Below are positions 10,401 through 25,362 of a DNA stretch of 64,000 nt, piece after piece. Source of the DNA: Brachyhypopomus gauderio (lineage: Eukaryota > Chordata > Actinopteri > Gymnotiformes > Hypopomidae); the NCBI RefSeq assembly GCF_052324685.1, contig NC_135220.1:8081320-8145319 (forward strand), in the 5' to 3' direction. The translations under genes and the position numbers were made by a program. Every line of letters starts with the position of its first letter. The first letter of the stretch is position 1. Below the pieces are notes generated by a model, which was given only the letters and a program-made list of their open reading frames with translations, did not search any database and was not told the DNA's origin.

Positions 10401-12097
10401 GGAAGTGTCTAGTATGGTGTGGAGGTTTAACTTGTGTGTCACTGCTGTTAAAATGCATTGCTGACCACACTTCAGTTACATTGTTCTCTGATTTGTGTTT
10501 AAAAGCCTTGGTGGAGTATAAGAATTTGACAGGGAAGACATTGCAGCAGAGCATTGAGTCTGAGATGTCTAGAGAATTAGAGAGGGTTCTGGTGGCCATA
10601 GGTATGTTATTCCTTTTTTTTTTCTTTGTAAATATTGTATATTTTATGTGCCATTTTCACTTAGGAATAATTGATTATAGACATTCTTCAGAACACAGTT
10701 TCGCTGATTTGAAATGTCTCTTTGTAGTGAAATGTGTGAAAAGTGTTCCAGCTTATCTGGCTGAGTGCTTACATGAAAGTATGAAGGTAAGCACAGCTAG
10801 CGCTGCCTGGGTGGAACTGTAAACAGTATGGTTAAATAGCTTTGAGCCTACTCACACTATTGCACTGTGTAACAGTACTTCATTTCTATTTTTACAGCTA
10901 AACATGAATGTGAACTAGAGTTCTTCAATGACTAATCACTCTGTTAGGGTTAGCAACAGCACGGCAACACAAGGACAGGATATTTTTTGTTTGTGTGTGG
11001 GGTTTTTTTTTCGTTCTCTAAACCTTGGTTCACCATATAAAATGATTCTGTTTGTTCAGGGCATGGGAACCACTGAATCCACTCTTACAAGGATTCTGGT
11101 GAAACGCTCAGAAATTGATCTGATGGACATCAAGTCGGAGTATAAAAAGCTGTTTGGCTGCTCCTTGTACTCTGCTATTGAGGTATGTTCTAAAGGACAA
11201 AAGAAAGCTTTGTTACAGAGCACAATGTCAACACAAACCCACAGTACTCATGTAGAAATATCAGTCTGTTTTGTTGAGTTACTGCTTAATTTCCTTGGCA
11301 GTTAGTTCCTGTCTGTGTGAGTGTTTATTTTTCACATGCATGTTCTGATTTGTTCGGTTTTATCAGTTTATCGCTGAAGTAGATTATTGATTTATGGGTG
11401 TGTTTCTGAATGATTTTGAACTGCTGGGTTTTTTCAAAAGCAGACTGTCTCCATTGTAGATGTCCAGGTGTGTAGAGAGGGTCTCCTGACTGGCAGGAGA
11501 TGAAGATGGCTTGTCTTTGGCATTAAGAGTTCTGTTTATGTTTCCCTGTACCACTGATCATATAAAGAGTCAAATTGGTTATTTTTCTTTCTATTTGTTC
11601 ATAAGAAAGTCCCATATCTGTGTCTGGATCATCATCTCAAGCTTCTCATTTATCTTGATGTCATGATGTAATCTGAGAGGTTGTGCTCATCAGATTGCCT
11701 GTCTCACTCTCGGCGTGATTCTAGCCATTGTGGAAATCAAGGCAACATTTTTCAAACTTCAACACTCTTCAATCAGTCTTGTGCTTTTCCAGCTGTTTAT
11801 CAGAACATTAAAACAAAATCACATAACTGCAAGGGCTCATTTCACAATGGCCATGACTTCATGAAGTTCGAATTTGGGAAAACATTTTTTTTTTTTGGCA
11901 TTTTATAAGAATAAAGGATAAGTGTAAAATTTGGCCAGTTATCATTTGGAGATTTGTGTCCTGTGCTGTTAAATGAATATGAAATTGTGTAACAAAAAAA
12001 GTTGCATAAAAAAACAGCTTGAACTGCTTTTTTACAGTCTGAGACTTCAGGGGACTTTCGGGATACCTTGCTGAGGATTTGTGGAGAGGACGTCTGA
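7421..12097 (+). CDS. anxa3: Annexin A3-like Ca2+/phospholipid-binding protein (13 exons)
   Basis: Coding exons: 7421-7435, 7521-7568, 7686-7773, 7868-7962, 8177-8290, 8520-8610, 8683-8762, 9513-9569, 10032-10125, 10506-10601, 10728-10786, 11060-11182 and 12038-12097. They sum to 1020 nt and give 339 aa. Four annexin repeats begin at GIGT (49-52), GVGT (121-124), RWGT (205-208) and GMGT (280-283). Each is followed about 40 residues later by the acidic residue that completes a type II Ca2+ site (THG, EVSGD, EMSR and ETSGD contexts). Annexins bind acidic membranes from the cytosol when Ca2+ rises. The tail MSSVW, the QRSNAQRQLI block and the C-terminal ICGED end fit annexin A3 best. Exon 2 adds 16 residues to the tail, and the total exceeds mammalian A3 (323 aa) by exactly 16. 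Repeat 3 has SR where SG is usual. The a/b paralogue is not assigned. Confidence 0.93.
8805..9470. mobile_element. MITE-like element in anxa3 intron 7
   Basis: The two ends are long inverted repeats: the left reads TATCTCAATTCAGGGGCTGC from 8806, and its complement lies at about 9446-9469. The roughly 660-bp body is more GC-rich than the intron, contains CpGs and encodes nothing recognisable. It is a non-autonomous DNA element; the superfamily is not assigned because no clear target duplication could be fixed. Confidence 0.75.
10160..10327. repeat. 28-bp minisatellite with CACGTG E-boxes (anxa3 intron 9)
   Basis: Six units of 28 bp run end to end. Units 1-3 are identical; units 4-6 carry a few changes. 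The first five units contain the palindrome CACGTG, at 10170, 10198, 10226, 10254 and 10282. The sixth has lost it (CACTTG). The array begins about 35 bp after the exon 9 donor. Confidence 0.95.
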
Positions 12098-13185
12098 GCA
12101 AAACCTATCCAACATCACCCTGCTATCCATGAATATGTGAAGCACGGGGTCTTTGTCTGCATCTAGTCTCACTTTGGTCTCTGTGCAAAGCCAGAGACGG
12201 ACGTTTTAACAGACACAATACTCATACTCATGATTATGTATAACAGTAGCTTGGAAAAGTACCCTGCAGTTTTGGCAGATTAACCAACATTTATCTACAA
12301 AGGAAATGTAACAAAATATTGCTATTGCTTTGTAGTTTGCTTTATGAGAAATAGTCTGAGAAATACAACACATTAACTAGACAAACGTTTTGGTTGTGTC
12401 TTCTTAATTGTCCCAGCAGAGGGCAATGATGCCCATGAAATAATCATTTATGATGTAGTGATTCTTGACCATTGCTTAATTGATTAAAGCATTTTATTTT
12501 AGCATACTATTTTGCTGGGTTAGAGTTAGTATATGTGCACTTTGCAACAAAATACAACATTTGCCCTTAGAGGTCAGTTGCAGAAGATTAAGAAAATTAA
12601 AACAAGTGTCCTTTCACTCAAAGGCTATAGGATGAATAGATACATATTGATATTGGTTACCAGAATCAGACAAATTCTCATTGGGTGACACTGGGTATTG
12701 TCATTACCTCACAGATGCTGGTCAATCCTACCAAGAAAGTTTTTGCCTTCATAAAAATCTGATCAAAAGCAGTATTATGATACTGTAGTTCATGGTACGT
12801 CTGAGTCTGCATAGTACGTTGAGTTGGGCTTCACAGTGTAACTAGTCCACCTGACACAACTGACACACTGTGACAACCCAAATCACCACAATTTTTTAGT
12901 TGGTATTGACTGTGCCACGTTCAGTGATCCAGGATTGCAAGTTGAATTTGACATTTGAAGTTCAATTCCTGTGATCAAAGCATTTTACATGTAGACCTGC
13001 ATTCAAATATAAGTCTAAGATAAGCCCATCCAGGGTAATGAGACAGACATCCCAATAGTCCCTGTATACACGAGTCTTTCTGGAATACATTAATGTCATC
13101 TATAATCTGGTGTATCGATTGGTTCTGGAAAGTAAATATTGACCCCCGAACCCAATTCTCTCGCAGCTTCATTGACAGCATCACG
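12098..13185. other. anxa3 3' UTR and spacer
   Basis: No further exon is seen. ATTAAA near 12483 is one possible polyadenylation signal for anxa3 but cannot be proved from sequence. The remaining sequence is unassigned. Confidence 0.35.
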
Positions 13186-13189
13186 GACT

Positions 13190-13830
13190 GCATCATGGAG
13201 TACATAAATTTCTGTGTGGACATGGGCGAGGGCCTCGCGCGCTGTCGTGTCGCGAGGTCGTGCACCTCTCGAATTTTGTAACTTCGCGTGCGCCGAGCTT
13301 CAGCGCAATGAACAAGTCATGTTTGCAGGGTTCATACACCTTTAAAAGGTGGAATTCAAGGACTTGTACGTCACTTTCAAGGTCCATTTCAATATTTCCA
13401 GCATGTTAAACTTAAGTTAAATATTTATATACTCGAAATGTTTCAAAATAATTAGCTTTTATTCACATTATTTAATGGTGGTTTATTTTCAAAACGCCCA
13501 ATCTTAACGTCTTCACGTTCTCTCATGTTTTGTCCTGGAATTACAAGAGGCTCCTATTTGTTAACGTAATACAAGATAACTGTTCAGTCAGACAGCTATT
13601 TGTTGTGAAACGAAGTCTTTATCATTTCTAGTACTTTAGCCTAAATTCCAGCACTTTTCAAACCTGAAACACAATGCAACATTAAAATTGGTCAGGTAAA
13701 TGTTCATTAACCTGTTTTTGAGGGGTGTTTCTTTATACTACCACATATCGTTACATTAGGGCATTTAGCAGACGCTCTTATCTAGAGCGACTTACAAAAG
13801 TGCTTTGCATGATTGCATCTGATCACAGCG
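13190..13830. repeat. Composite dispersed repeat, copy 1
   Basis: The segment 13505-13755 is nearly identical to 44540-44795 in the same orientation. The CpG-rich piece at 13225-13280 (GAGGGCCTCGCGCGCTGTCG...) matches 44918-44975 in reverse orientation. The right part (13755-13830) carries 'gcatttagcagacgctcttatc..agagcgacttaca', a common fish interspersed motif. No coding capacity is seen. Confidence 0.65.
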
Positions 13831-13959
13831 AAAGTATAACTCGCAAAAGTGTAAATAAGGCTATATAACCACCACTGCTCACAACAAAACTACAATGGGG
13901 ATATTGTAGATTAATATATTGTAAATGGTATAGTATATTGTAAATAGCCTGACCTGTTT

Positions 13960-14165
13960 TAGGGTTCAATATGCTTGCACACCATGTACATTTCCACGTG
14001 AACCCGTATAGTTCTGTACAGTATATATTATTATTATTGTTGTTGATACTGTGCTGTTTTTATAATCTGTCTTTTTTGTTTATCATCTGTGGCTGCTTTT
14101 ATACCTAAATTTCCCACCTGTGGGACAATAAAGGCTGTTTCTATTCTATTCTATTCAACAGGAAG
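13960..14165 (+). repeat. LINE 3' end with (TTCTA)n tail
   Basis: The sequence 'cccacctgtgggacaataaagg' followed by TTCTATTCTATTCTATTC is the characteristic simple-repeat 3' end of a teleost non-LTR retrotransposon. Only the tail remains. Confidence 0.5.
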
Positions 14166-14179
14166 TAAATGTAAATATA

Positions 14180-14475
14180 AAATTTAAATGTGCCATATTT
14201 TGTCAATTGTGATTTTTCACCGCAATCGAAATTTGTCCTCTGCTTTTTACCCATCTGTGCGGTTAGAACACACACACGTGATAACTATAGGGGTCTGTGG
14301 TGCACACGTGCCCAGAGCAGTGGGCAGCCCTAGCCCAGCGCCTGGGGAGCAGTTGGGGTTAGGTTCTTTGCTCAAGGGCACCTCAGTCATGGCCTCTGGG
14401 AATCAAACCCACAACTCTCCGGTCACAAGACCAGTTCCCTACCTCCAGACCATGACTGCCCCAAGTAGACAACTG
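14180..14475 (-). mobile_element. tRNA-derived SINE, copy 1
   Basis: Read on the minus strand this matches the copy at 37313-37680. It has a tRNA-like head (GGTAGGGAACTGGTCTTGTG, then GGGTTTGATTCCC as B box), the central block 'gaggtgcccttgagcaa..cctaaccccaactgctcccc', and a tail. Confidence 0.7.
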
Positions 14476-14741
14476 CTTGGCGTTTTCCCATGAATGTGTA
14501 AAAAATGGCAATTACAAAAGATTTTTGAATGTGAAGAAAAATGTCAAAGCCCTTGTCAAAACTGCATGAGGAACCCTGCCATTTGGTCTTCATACCCAAA
14601 ACACCATAAGAGTTTGCAAGAAGCTCAAAGTCTTATGATTAATGTATATTTGTTTCCTGTAGCAAAATAAAACACCTCAATGTGAAAGAAACAGATGATA
14701 AAGGTACAAGAGACTAAGAATATCGACATATGCATAAAGTA

Positions 14742-14747
14742 TTTATT
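14742..14747 (-). terminator. paqr3: Candidate polyadenylation signal of paqr3
   Basis: AATAAA on the minus strand, about 1.48 kb after the paqr3 stop codon. No other gene lies between, so it would define a 3' UTR of about 1.5 kb. This is a sequence-only inference. Confidence 0.4.
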
Positions 14748-16223
14748 CAGTATCAGCATTCAGGTACAGTTTACATAAATGATTGCCAAATATTAAAGTG
14801 TCCAATGAAAGGCAAACAATAAAAAAGACAAATAATAATAAAAAAAACATCAGTAAAACAGACGGGAGCTACATTAATCCAGGGCTGGTAGCGACTGCTC
14901 AAATGTGCACCATATTCGCAAGCTCAGATATGAGACAAGTGGTCCAACCCTTGGTTACAGTACTTATAGTTCACATGAAATGCCCTCTTGACTATGTCTT
15001 GAATGATAGGTCACTTCAAAAAGTGCAGTACCATGTCACCACTGCTACCTCAACTTAAACAACACCTTTCACAAGGTACCAGGAGTCTACGAAAGAAAAC
15101 CAGGCAAATTAAAGATAAATCACACAAGTACATGTTAATCACAATCAAATTTCTTTCAGCACAAACTAATTGAAAGAACTCAGAGATAAAGTAAAGAAGA
15201 TGCAGGCAGAGCATGCTCTTGGACCAGTGCCATGCACACAAGGACCAAGATTCCAACACAGGCACATATGGAGGAGCGCATGGTGATGAGACTCCACCAG
15301 CCTTTGATCGACCTACTCGTGGTACTCTCCACACAGAACCCACCCAGAACCCAGAGGTGCTGAGCTCAAAGGTAGGCAAGAATCAATTCATACTGTGTGA
15401 GACTTACAAAATACTGGCCTGACTATCAGCAATGGATACGCATTTTGTAAATAAGTGCATCTTAATTGCTGTGCTAAATTCTTGAATTGCACATACAGTT
15501 TAAGACCTACAATAAAAAGGGTCTTTCAAGAACAAAAATGAGAGTTTATTTTAGACCATTATAGCCTTACTTAAGCCAAAACCAGACTTACAGTAATGCA
15601 GACCAGTGTGGTTAAGGATTATACACACACCCTGTAAAAATTATGCAAATTTGGAGGGAGCACTACATCTGAAAAGTAATTTTCTGAAATGTCTGAATAT
15701 CTGAGAACTCAAATATTCTACTTCTTCCATCACTGACTGTCATCATTAACAGGGAATTCAGGTCATGTTCATGTAAAGTTTTGCAGGCAACTTTAAATGT
15801 CTACATCTCGTTTGACTGTATGTACCAACTCTGTATGTACCAACTCTAATTGAGTTTCTTCCTGCTCAAAAACTGCTACAGTACAGATTTTTTAAAGTTT
15901 TAATAAGCCAAACTATTACTGAAAAGCCCAGTGCTTTGCTGCTATGGTTTCCCGTCCTGATCCAGACTGTTACAGCGTAAGGTCATTCAGGCAGAAGATG
16001 GATCGGTCTCCTAATGGCGGATGTGATGCAGTGATGTGATACCCAGCTCCAACACTCCTTGTTTGATAAAGCGTTTGGTAATTAGCTGCTGATTTAAATA
16101 TGTTGTGTGAAATCAGTGATGATGCCATGTGCCAGGAAACTTTAGGTCCAGGATTGGGAGCATTTGTTCCAGGTCTGAGTGCTGTGTGTCGGGAAGCCTC
16201 CCGTTCCACAGAGAGGAAAGGCG

Positions 16224-20015
<3,792 letters not shown>

Positions 20016-20400
20016 CTCGGAGTTCTGTTGTAGCTACCAGATAGCGCATAAGAGCACTGTGGACCAAACATGCCAGATCCATGTTACTGATACATTCTGG
20101 TGAATTTGTCCTTACTCGTGCTGGCTGGGACTTGAACATGTTAAACCCTGCCGTCCATTCTGGTTTAATAAAAATCATTGTATTCGGTTTGCATAAAATG
20201 ACCAATACTTTATCAAGGAAATTCCTGGTATTAACGCTATCGCTGTCTAGTTATCTAATCAGCTGGGTTGCGCGGATCCATCCACATTTAGGCTGATGAT
20301 GCTACAAGGAAATATATATAGCTTAGCTAGCGTTAGCTAGGATAACAGCGGCGATTTAAAACAATCTTATGACGGATTAACGTTAGCTATATTCTAAAAT
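20016..20400 (-). promoter_or_regulatory. paqr3: paqr3 5' region, promoter candidate
   Basis: The sequence directly upstream of the start codon has no TATA box at a suitable distance. It contains several GCTAGCGTTAGCTA-type motifs near 20320-20335. No upstream coding exon is needed. The promoter assignment rests on position only. Confidence 0.3.
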
Positions 20401-20761
20401 GTAGGACATTTCATACCTTAAGGTAACCATCCAATGCCTTGTTCATATGTCCCCTTTATTTTTCTAATCACATTATATTTATAACCGACCAGCTCGTGAA
20501 CTACTTGCGCTAAACAAACCAAACCTGTTAGTATTACCCACGGCGCGCAGTGGCACTCTCCGGCCTTGGAGCTCTTTATCCGACACCACAGCTTCCTTAT
20601 GTGGTTATGTATATGTATCAAATATTGAATAAAAAATGTGTAATACAATATGATCTTTCTCATATTGTCTTTTCGTATTTATGTAAAACAGTATGGTTAA
20701 TTTAATTGCAGGTAATAATTTTTGTATTTAAAAAAAAATATATATTTTTATAGACGGTTAC

Positions 20762-21534
20762 TGTAACGCATGGTCCTGCCCCCACTGTCAATTATTTTCG
20801 TTCTTCTGTTGTTTTAGTGGTTTTCCTTTCTCTGTCTAGATCCAGCCCCCTTTTTAAGTGCATCTGTGCCTCGTTTCCTCATTTTGATCTTCTATTTAAA
20901 TCCTTAGTTTAGATTCCGTCTTTGTTGGTCGTTGTTTTGCTTCTTAGAATTTCCAGCCCATCGTCCCTAGCCGATCGTTATCTTGTGGTTGTTTTGGGTG
21001 TTCTTGTTTGTAATGTTTTTGTCACTTAGCTGTGTGAGTTGTTCTGTTAGTCATCAGGTGTGGGTTGAAACGTACAGCAGATTAGTTCGTTTGGTTGGTT
21101 CACTGCGCGGTAGTTGTATGTTGCGAGACTAAGTTTATTGTATTGATTGTCTTTTCGTGTCTTGGTTCTATTAGGCGTAATTTTGTGTTGTGAGGCTGAG
21201 TGCATGGTTTGTTTTCTTGTGGTTGGTTATACTTGATTCTATAACCGTGAGTATTTTGTTTCCCTTATATTATCCTTTCTTTGTTGGGTTATCGCCTGTA
21301 TTATTCGTTAGTCTGCCTTTGTTCAGAATATGTTTCTTTGTGTTATCTGAATTTTGCATACATGCACCGTCAGTCCGTCGTGCTTCAAGGTTGTCTGTTA
21401 GTTGTGCATTTCCAAGTTTGTCTGTAGGATGTATCTTTGAATTCTAACCCCATTAATGTTGAATGTATAAATAAAAACCCTGACTCTTTGCATTTGTGTC
21501 AGCCTCCGGTTATGATCGAAACTAGATTGTTGCA
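20762..21534 (+). mobile_element. Solo LTR with 5-bp target duplication
   Basis: A 773-bp segment begins TGTAACGCATGG and ends GATTGTTGCA, so it has the canonical TG...CA termini. It is flanked by a perfect GTTAC duplication at 20757-20761 and 21535-21539. An AATAAA signal lies near 21469, about 65 bp from the right end, as expected for an R-U5 boundary. There is no internal gag-pol sequence, so it is a solo LTR left by recombination. The family (gypsy-like or retroviral) is not assigned. Confidence 0.78.
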
Positions 21535-21539
21535 GTTAC

Positions 21540-21830
21540 GGATAAAGATGGTTAGAGATGGGTGATACTTTACGGTTGCTCATCTGAGCTGCCAGTCTCG
21601 TGCAGCGGATGTCTGTTGTTGTTAAGGATGGTCTGCACCAGACATCTCACCCTCTTCTCCGCTAGCTCCTTCACATGGTCCGCTCTCCCACCCATCACAG
21701 TCACACACTTCCTGATCAGCTTATCAAGCCTGATACGATCCCTTATAGAAATGCTGCTCCCCCAGCAAGCGACACCGAAGAACACAACACTTGCTACAAC
21801 AGCGTGATAAAACATGTTCAGAACTTCCTT
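21540..21830 (-). mobile_element. LINE ORF2 C-terminal fragment
   Basis: The minus-strand translation (from 21815) contains VFFGVACWGSSISIRDRIRL, KLIRKCVTVMGG and an NNNRHPLHET end. These are typical of the C-terminus of the fish LINE whose reverse transcriptase is found, in the same orientation, at 22805-23490. The two parts are separated by other repeats. Confidence 0.7.
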
Positions 21831-21939
21831 ACAAACACTCAGGGCGAGTTTTAGCTATGGGTAATGTGGGCGACTGACCAGGGCGCAATCTATTTGAGGG
21901 CGCACGAGTGTATGGTATGATTTTTGTGTCAAAAGTTCC

Positions 21940-22430
21940 ACAGAAGCAAAATTAGCATTAAGAGCAGAAAGTATATGTTGTGAATGCAAAACAGAAAAAA
22001 TATATCATAAGTATTTTTTAAATATAATTGGTTACTTGAAACTTATTTTCGTTTGCATTTTGACAGGTTTTGGTTCCATTGTTTTTGTTTTTTTGGATTT
22101 TCCTAGTAAGGTCTTTTGCTTCTGGAATCTCTCTTTGCTTTTGCTTCGTTTTTTGCTTCTGAGTTTTGGAACACATTTCACGTGTGGGAGGGTCTTAGAT
22201 GAAGGCGTTCCTCTGCAATCTCCATTGGTCACTGATTCCAGACTGACACAGAGCTCTGAAACCGGCTCTGGGACCAAGCCACGCCCACCCCACCAGCTTC
22301 CCAACAGCGTTTTCAAACATGGCGGAACGCGGTAGTTTTGTTTCACAGCAGCAGGTAAACTGAGTTTTACCATCAAAGTTTATACAAAGGTTATAATTAA
22401 TTGCTAAATGGTCTGTAGATATTGCAAATA
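21940..22430 (-). repeat. Dispersed repeat C, copy 1 (inverted partner at 32190)
   Basis: About 490 bp is closely similar to 32190-32715 but in reverse orientation. It includes the 'CAATCTCCATTGGTCACTGA' and 'ggtaaactcagtt' parts. No transposase is encoded; the repeat is of unknown class. Confidence 0.75.
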
Positions 22431-22566
22431 CTCATATTTCTTCCACTCATCAGTGTGGTTTATCTGCTGCTGTGACTTCATGTTATTGACATTAGGCGAT
22501 AGCATTAGCGAACCGTCAGGGCCTTCAAAGCCTTCTCTGAAGGTCCATCGATCTTGAAAATGATGC

Positions 22567-22760
22567 TTTATAACAGGGGTGGCCAACCCGCGGCTCACGA
22601 GCCACATGCGGCTCTTTGCCTGGTTTCATGCGGCTCCCCAGCCGGTCCGCGGGCTCACCTGCACAAACGGGGCAACACACTGCTACATTTTCGTGGTGCG
22701 CGGTTAGTTTACAAGCCTAGCGAGCCGCTGATACTTTTAAAACCGGCGTAGTGGAAAACA
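22567..22760. mobile_element. hAT (Charlie-like) terminal fragment
   Basis: Begins CAGGGGTGGCCAACCCGCGG and continues GGCTCACGAGCCACATGCGG. This is the typical terminal and subterminal pattern of Charlie-type hAT elements. Only one end is recognised. Confidence 0.6.
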
Positions 22761-22804
22761 CGCATTTGACTGTCTTCACAGCTAATAATTTACACTCGCC
22801 ACAA

Positions 22805-23490
22805 TACATTCAGTATTTCTGAATGTGGCATAACTCAGACTTGTATGAGAAATCAGCAGTGTATAGTGTAAAGAGGAATGGCGACAGTACTGTACTCTGA
22901 GGGGCCCTGTACTCTACTACTCTACTACGTCCGATATGTTCCCTCCCAACCTGGCGCTCAGTGAGGTAGTTATTGATCCATTCGATTAATGTAGGATCCA
23001 CCCCAAACCTCACCAGTTTCTCTCTGAGTATTTTGGGATTTATTGTATTGAAAGCACTGGTGAAGTCAAAAAACATAAATCTAACATACCCCTCAGACCC
23101 ATCCAGGAATTATAGTTTTGTGCAGCATATATAAAACTTCATCCTCACCACCCATCTTCTCCTGATATGCGAATTGCAAGGGGTCCACGGCCTGCTGTAC
23201 CTGTGGCCTAAGAACATGGACTACAAACCTCTCAAAAGACTTCATAATAACCTCAGTGCCACTGGTCTATAATCTTTAACCTTACCTTAGGGACCGGTAC
23301 GAGACAGGACGTTTTCCACAGGACAGGAATGTGCCCAGTGTGAAGACTTCGATTAAAAACAGTTTGTAGCAGCACAGCCAACTCAGAAGCACACTCCTTG
23401 AGTAGCCTAGGTGCTACCCCATCTGAGCCAGCCGACTTCCCCGGGCGCAGTCTACGTAGTTCAGCACGCACCTCATCCACAGAGAAACTA
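22805..23490 (-). mobile_element. LINE reverse transcriptase fragment
   Basis: The minus-strand pieces give RPGKSAGSDGVAPRLLKECA and FNRSLHTGHIPVLWKTSCLV (23480-23253), then FFDFTSAFNTINPKIL and WINNYLTERQVGRE (23076-22810). These are consecutive blocks of a non-LTR reverse transcriptase. The frame is interrupted between them and the YADD box is lacking, so the copy is dead. Confidence 0.82.
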
Positions 23491-23559
23491 CAGGTTGTCC
23501 CAGCAGCAGAGGTGGAACAACCATTAGGTGGGCTGGATGTCCTAGCAGCCCAGATGGAA

Positions 23560-23785
23560 CGAAGCAGGGTGCAGCAGCAGAGGTCGAACAGCCCCCAGGT
23601 GGAGCACAGCAGGGTACAACAGTAATGGTGGAAAAGCCACCAGGTGGATCAGAGCAGGGTGCAGCAGTAGTGATGGGACTGCCGCCAGGTGGAGCGAAGC
23701 AGGGTGCAGCAGCAGTGGTGGAACAACCGCCAGGTAGAGCAACGCAGGGTACAGCAATCATGATGGAACTTTCACCCATCGGAGC
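23560..23785. repeat. 45-bp minisatellite
   Basis: Five diverged units with a period of 45 bp, marked by 'gcagggtgcagcag' at about 23563, 23608, 23653, 23699 and 23743. Because 45 is divisible by three, both strands show open frames of 15-residue repeats. It adjoins the LINE ORF on its left. Confidence 0.85.
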
Positions 23786-23944
23786 AGAGCAGAGCAGCAG
23801 GTTATAGATGGTGGTTACAGGTTTACTTTACTTGCATGTAATTAAAGTTAGCTAAGGTGGTAAGGAATGTATTTGCTATTAATAAATGTTTTTATATCTT
23901 TCAGTGTATTCCTTTTGGCTTACATAATCAAATCTATGACTTAC

Positions 23945-24060
23945 TAGGGGGCTGTGGTGTACATGTGCCCATAGCGATGGGCAGCCCTAGCCGGGGAGCA
24001 GTTGGGGTTAGGTGCCTTGCTCAAGGGCATCTTAGTCATGGCCTGACATCTCAGTCATGG
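23945..24060 (-). mobile_element. tRNA-derived SINE fragment
   Basis: A partial copy of the SINE at 14180-14475 and 37313-37680. It retains the 'gggcagccctag..ggggagcagttggggttaggt' central block on the plus strand but lacks the tRNA-like head. Confidence 0.6.
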
Positions 24061-24089
24061 CCTGATCGTTCGTTAATTTGATACTCTTA

Positions 24090-24625
24090 TCGGGCGATAT
24101 AAAAATTATCGCCATTAATCTATTCTTAAAGTTGGGTTGGGAACTGGGTCAAAATGGGTAAGCAAACTATGATGACTTTCAACTTGATAGTTTAGCTTGG
24201 CTGTATTCCTAACCAAATTGCATAGTAGGGGCGAGAACGAGTTTTCAAACCTGTGAATTACAAATCGTTTGTGTGTTTACATGGATGCAGCCACGAACTC
24301 GCCAGGTTTGCTTCATGGAAAATTCATTTTTAGGAACGTAAAGTGTTACCGGAGTAGCCTACATTTTATTGAGCATGTTTTTTTTCTTCAAGTTTCAAAG
24401 TAGAACAGCTTCCTCAAGCAGTCATTGATGCATTTTGGAAACAGGAGATGAGCCCCTGGTCTAACGCACCCCCTGTATTAAGAAACCCTATCTCAAAAAC
24501 TGACTTTTAGTCATTACTTGGGTAACACGCATATGAGCCATTTTAATATAGATTAATATAGATTAATTTCAAGATTTCAGTGAGATTAATCTAGATTAAA
24601 AAAATTAATCTATGCCCACCCCTAA
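24090..24625. mobile_element. hAT element remnant
   Basis: A left part reading GGGCGATATAAAAATTATCG and a right end 'attaatctatgcccacccct' are the usual ends of a BED-finger hAT family. The middle (24235-24330) is about 80-90% similar to 43020-43140, where the BED finger is still readable. Internally deleted. Confidence 0.6.
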
Positions 24626-25362
24626 TATATATATATACACTACCGTTCAAAAGTTTGGGGTCACCTAGACAATTTTGTGTTTTCCCTGAAATCTCATACT
24701 TTTATTTATCAAATGAGTTGCAAAATGAATAGAAATATAGTCCAGACACTGACAAGGTAGAAATAATGTTTTTTTTTTATTTGAAATAATTTTCTACTTT
24801 AAACTTTGCTTTCGTCAAAGAATGCTCCCTTAGCAGCAATTACAGCATTGCAGACCTTTGGCATTCTAGCTGTTAATTTGCTGAGGTAATCTGGAGAAAT
24901 TTCACCCCATGCTTCCAGAAGCCGCTCCCACAAGTTTGTTTGGGTTAATGGGCACTTTTTTGGTACCATACGGTCAAGCTGCTCCCACAACAGCTCAATG
25001 GGGTTGAGATCTGGTGACTGCGTTGGCCACTCCATTACCGATAAAACACCAGCTGCCTGCTTCTTCTCTAAATAGTTTGTGCATAATTTGGAGGTGTGCT
25101 TTGGGTCATTGTCCTGTTGCAGGATGAAATTGGCTCCAATCAAGCACTGTCCACAGGGTATGGCATGGTGTTGCAAAATGGATTGATAGCCTTCCTTATT
25201 CAAAATCCCTTTTACCTTGTTCAAATCTCCCACTTTACCAGCACCAAAGCAACCCCAGACCATCACATTAACTCCACCATGTTTGACAGATGGTGTCAGG
25301 CACTCTTCCAGCATCTTTTCAGTTGTTCTGCGTCTCACAAATGTTCGTCTGTGTGATCCAAA

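Noticed and set aside
10373-10822. 149-aa ORF on the plus strand
   Set aside because: It is in frame with anxa3 exon 10 but runs on through both flanking introns. The exon limits 10506-10601 are set by splice sites and phase.
22032-22376. 114-aa Lys-rich ORF on the minus strand
   Set aside because: It lies wholly in dispersed repeat C and is not preserved as one frame in the second copy.
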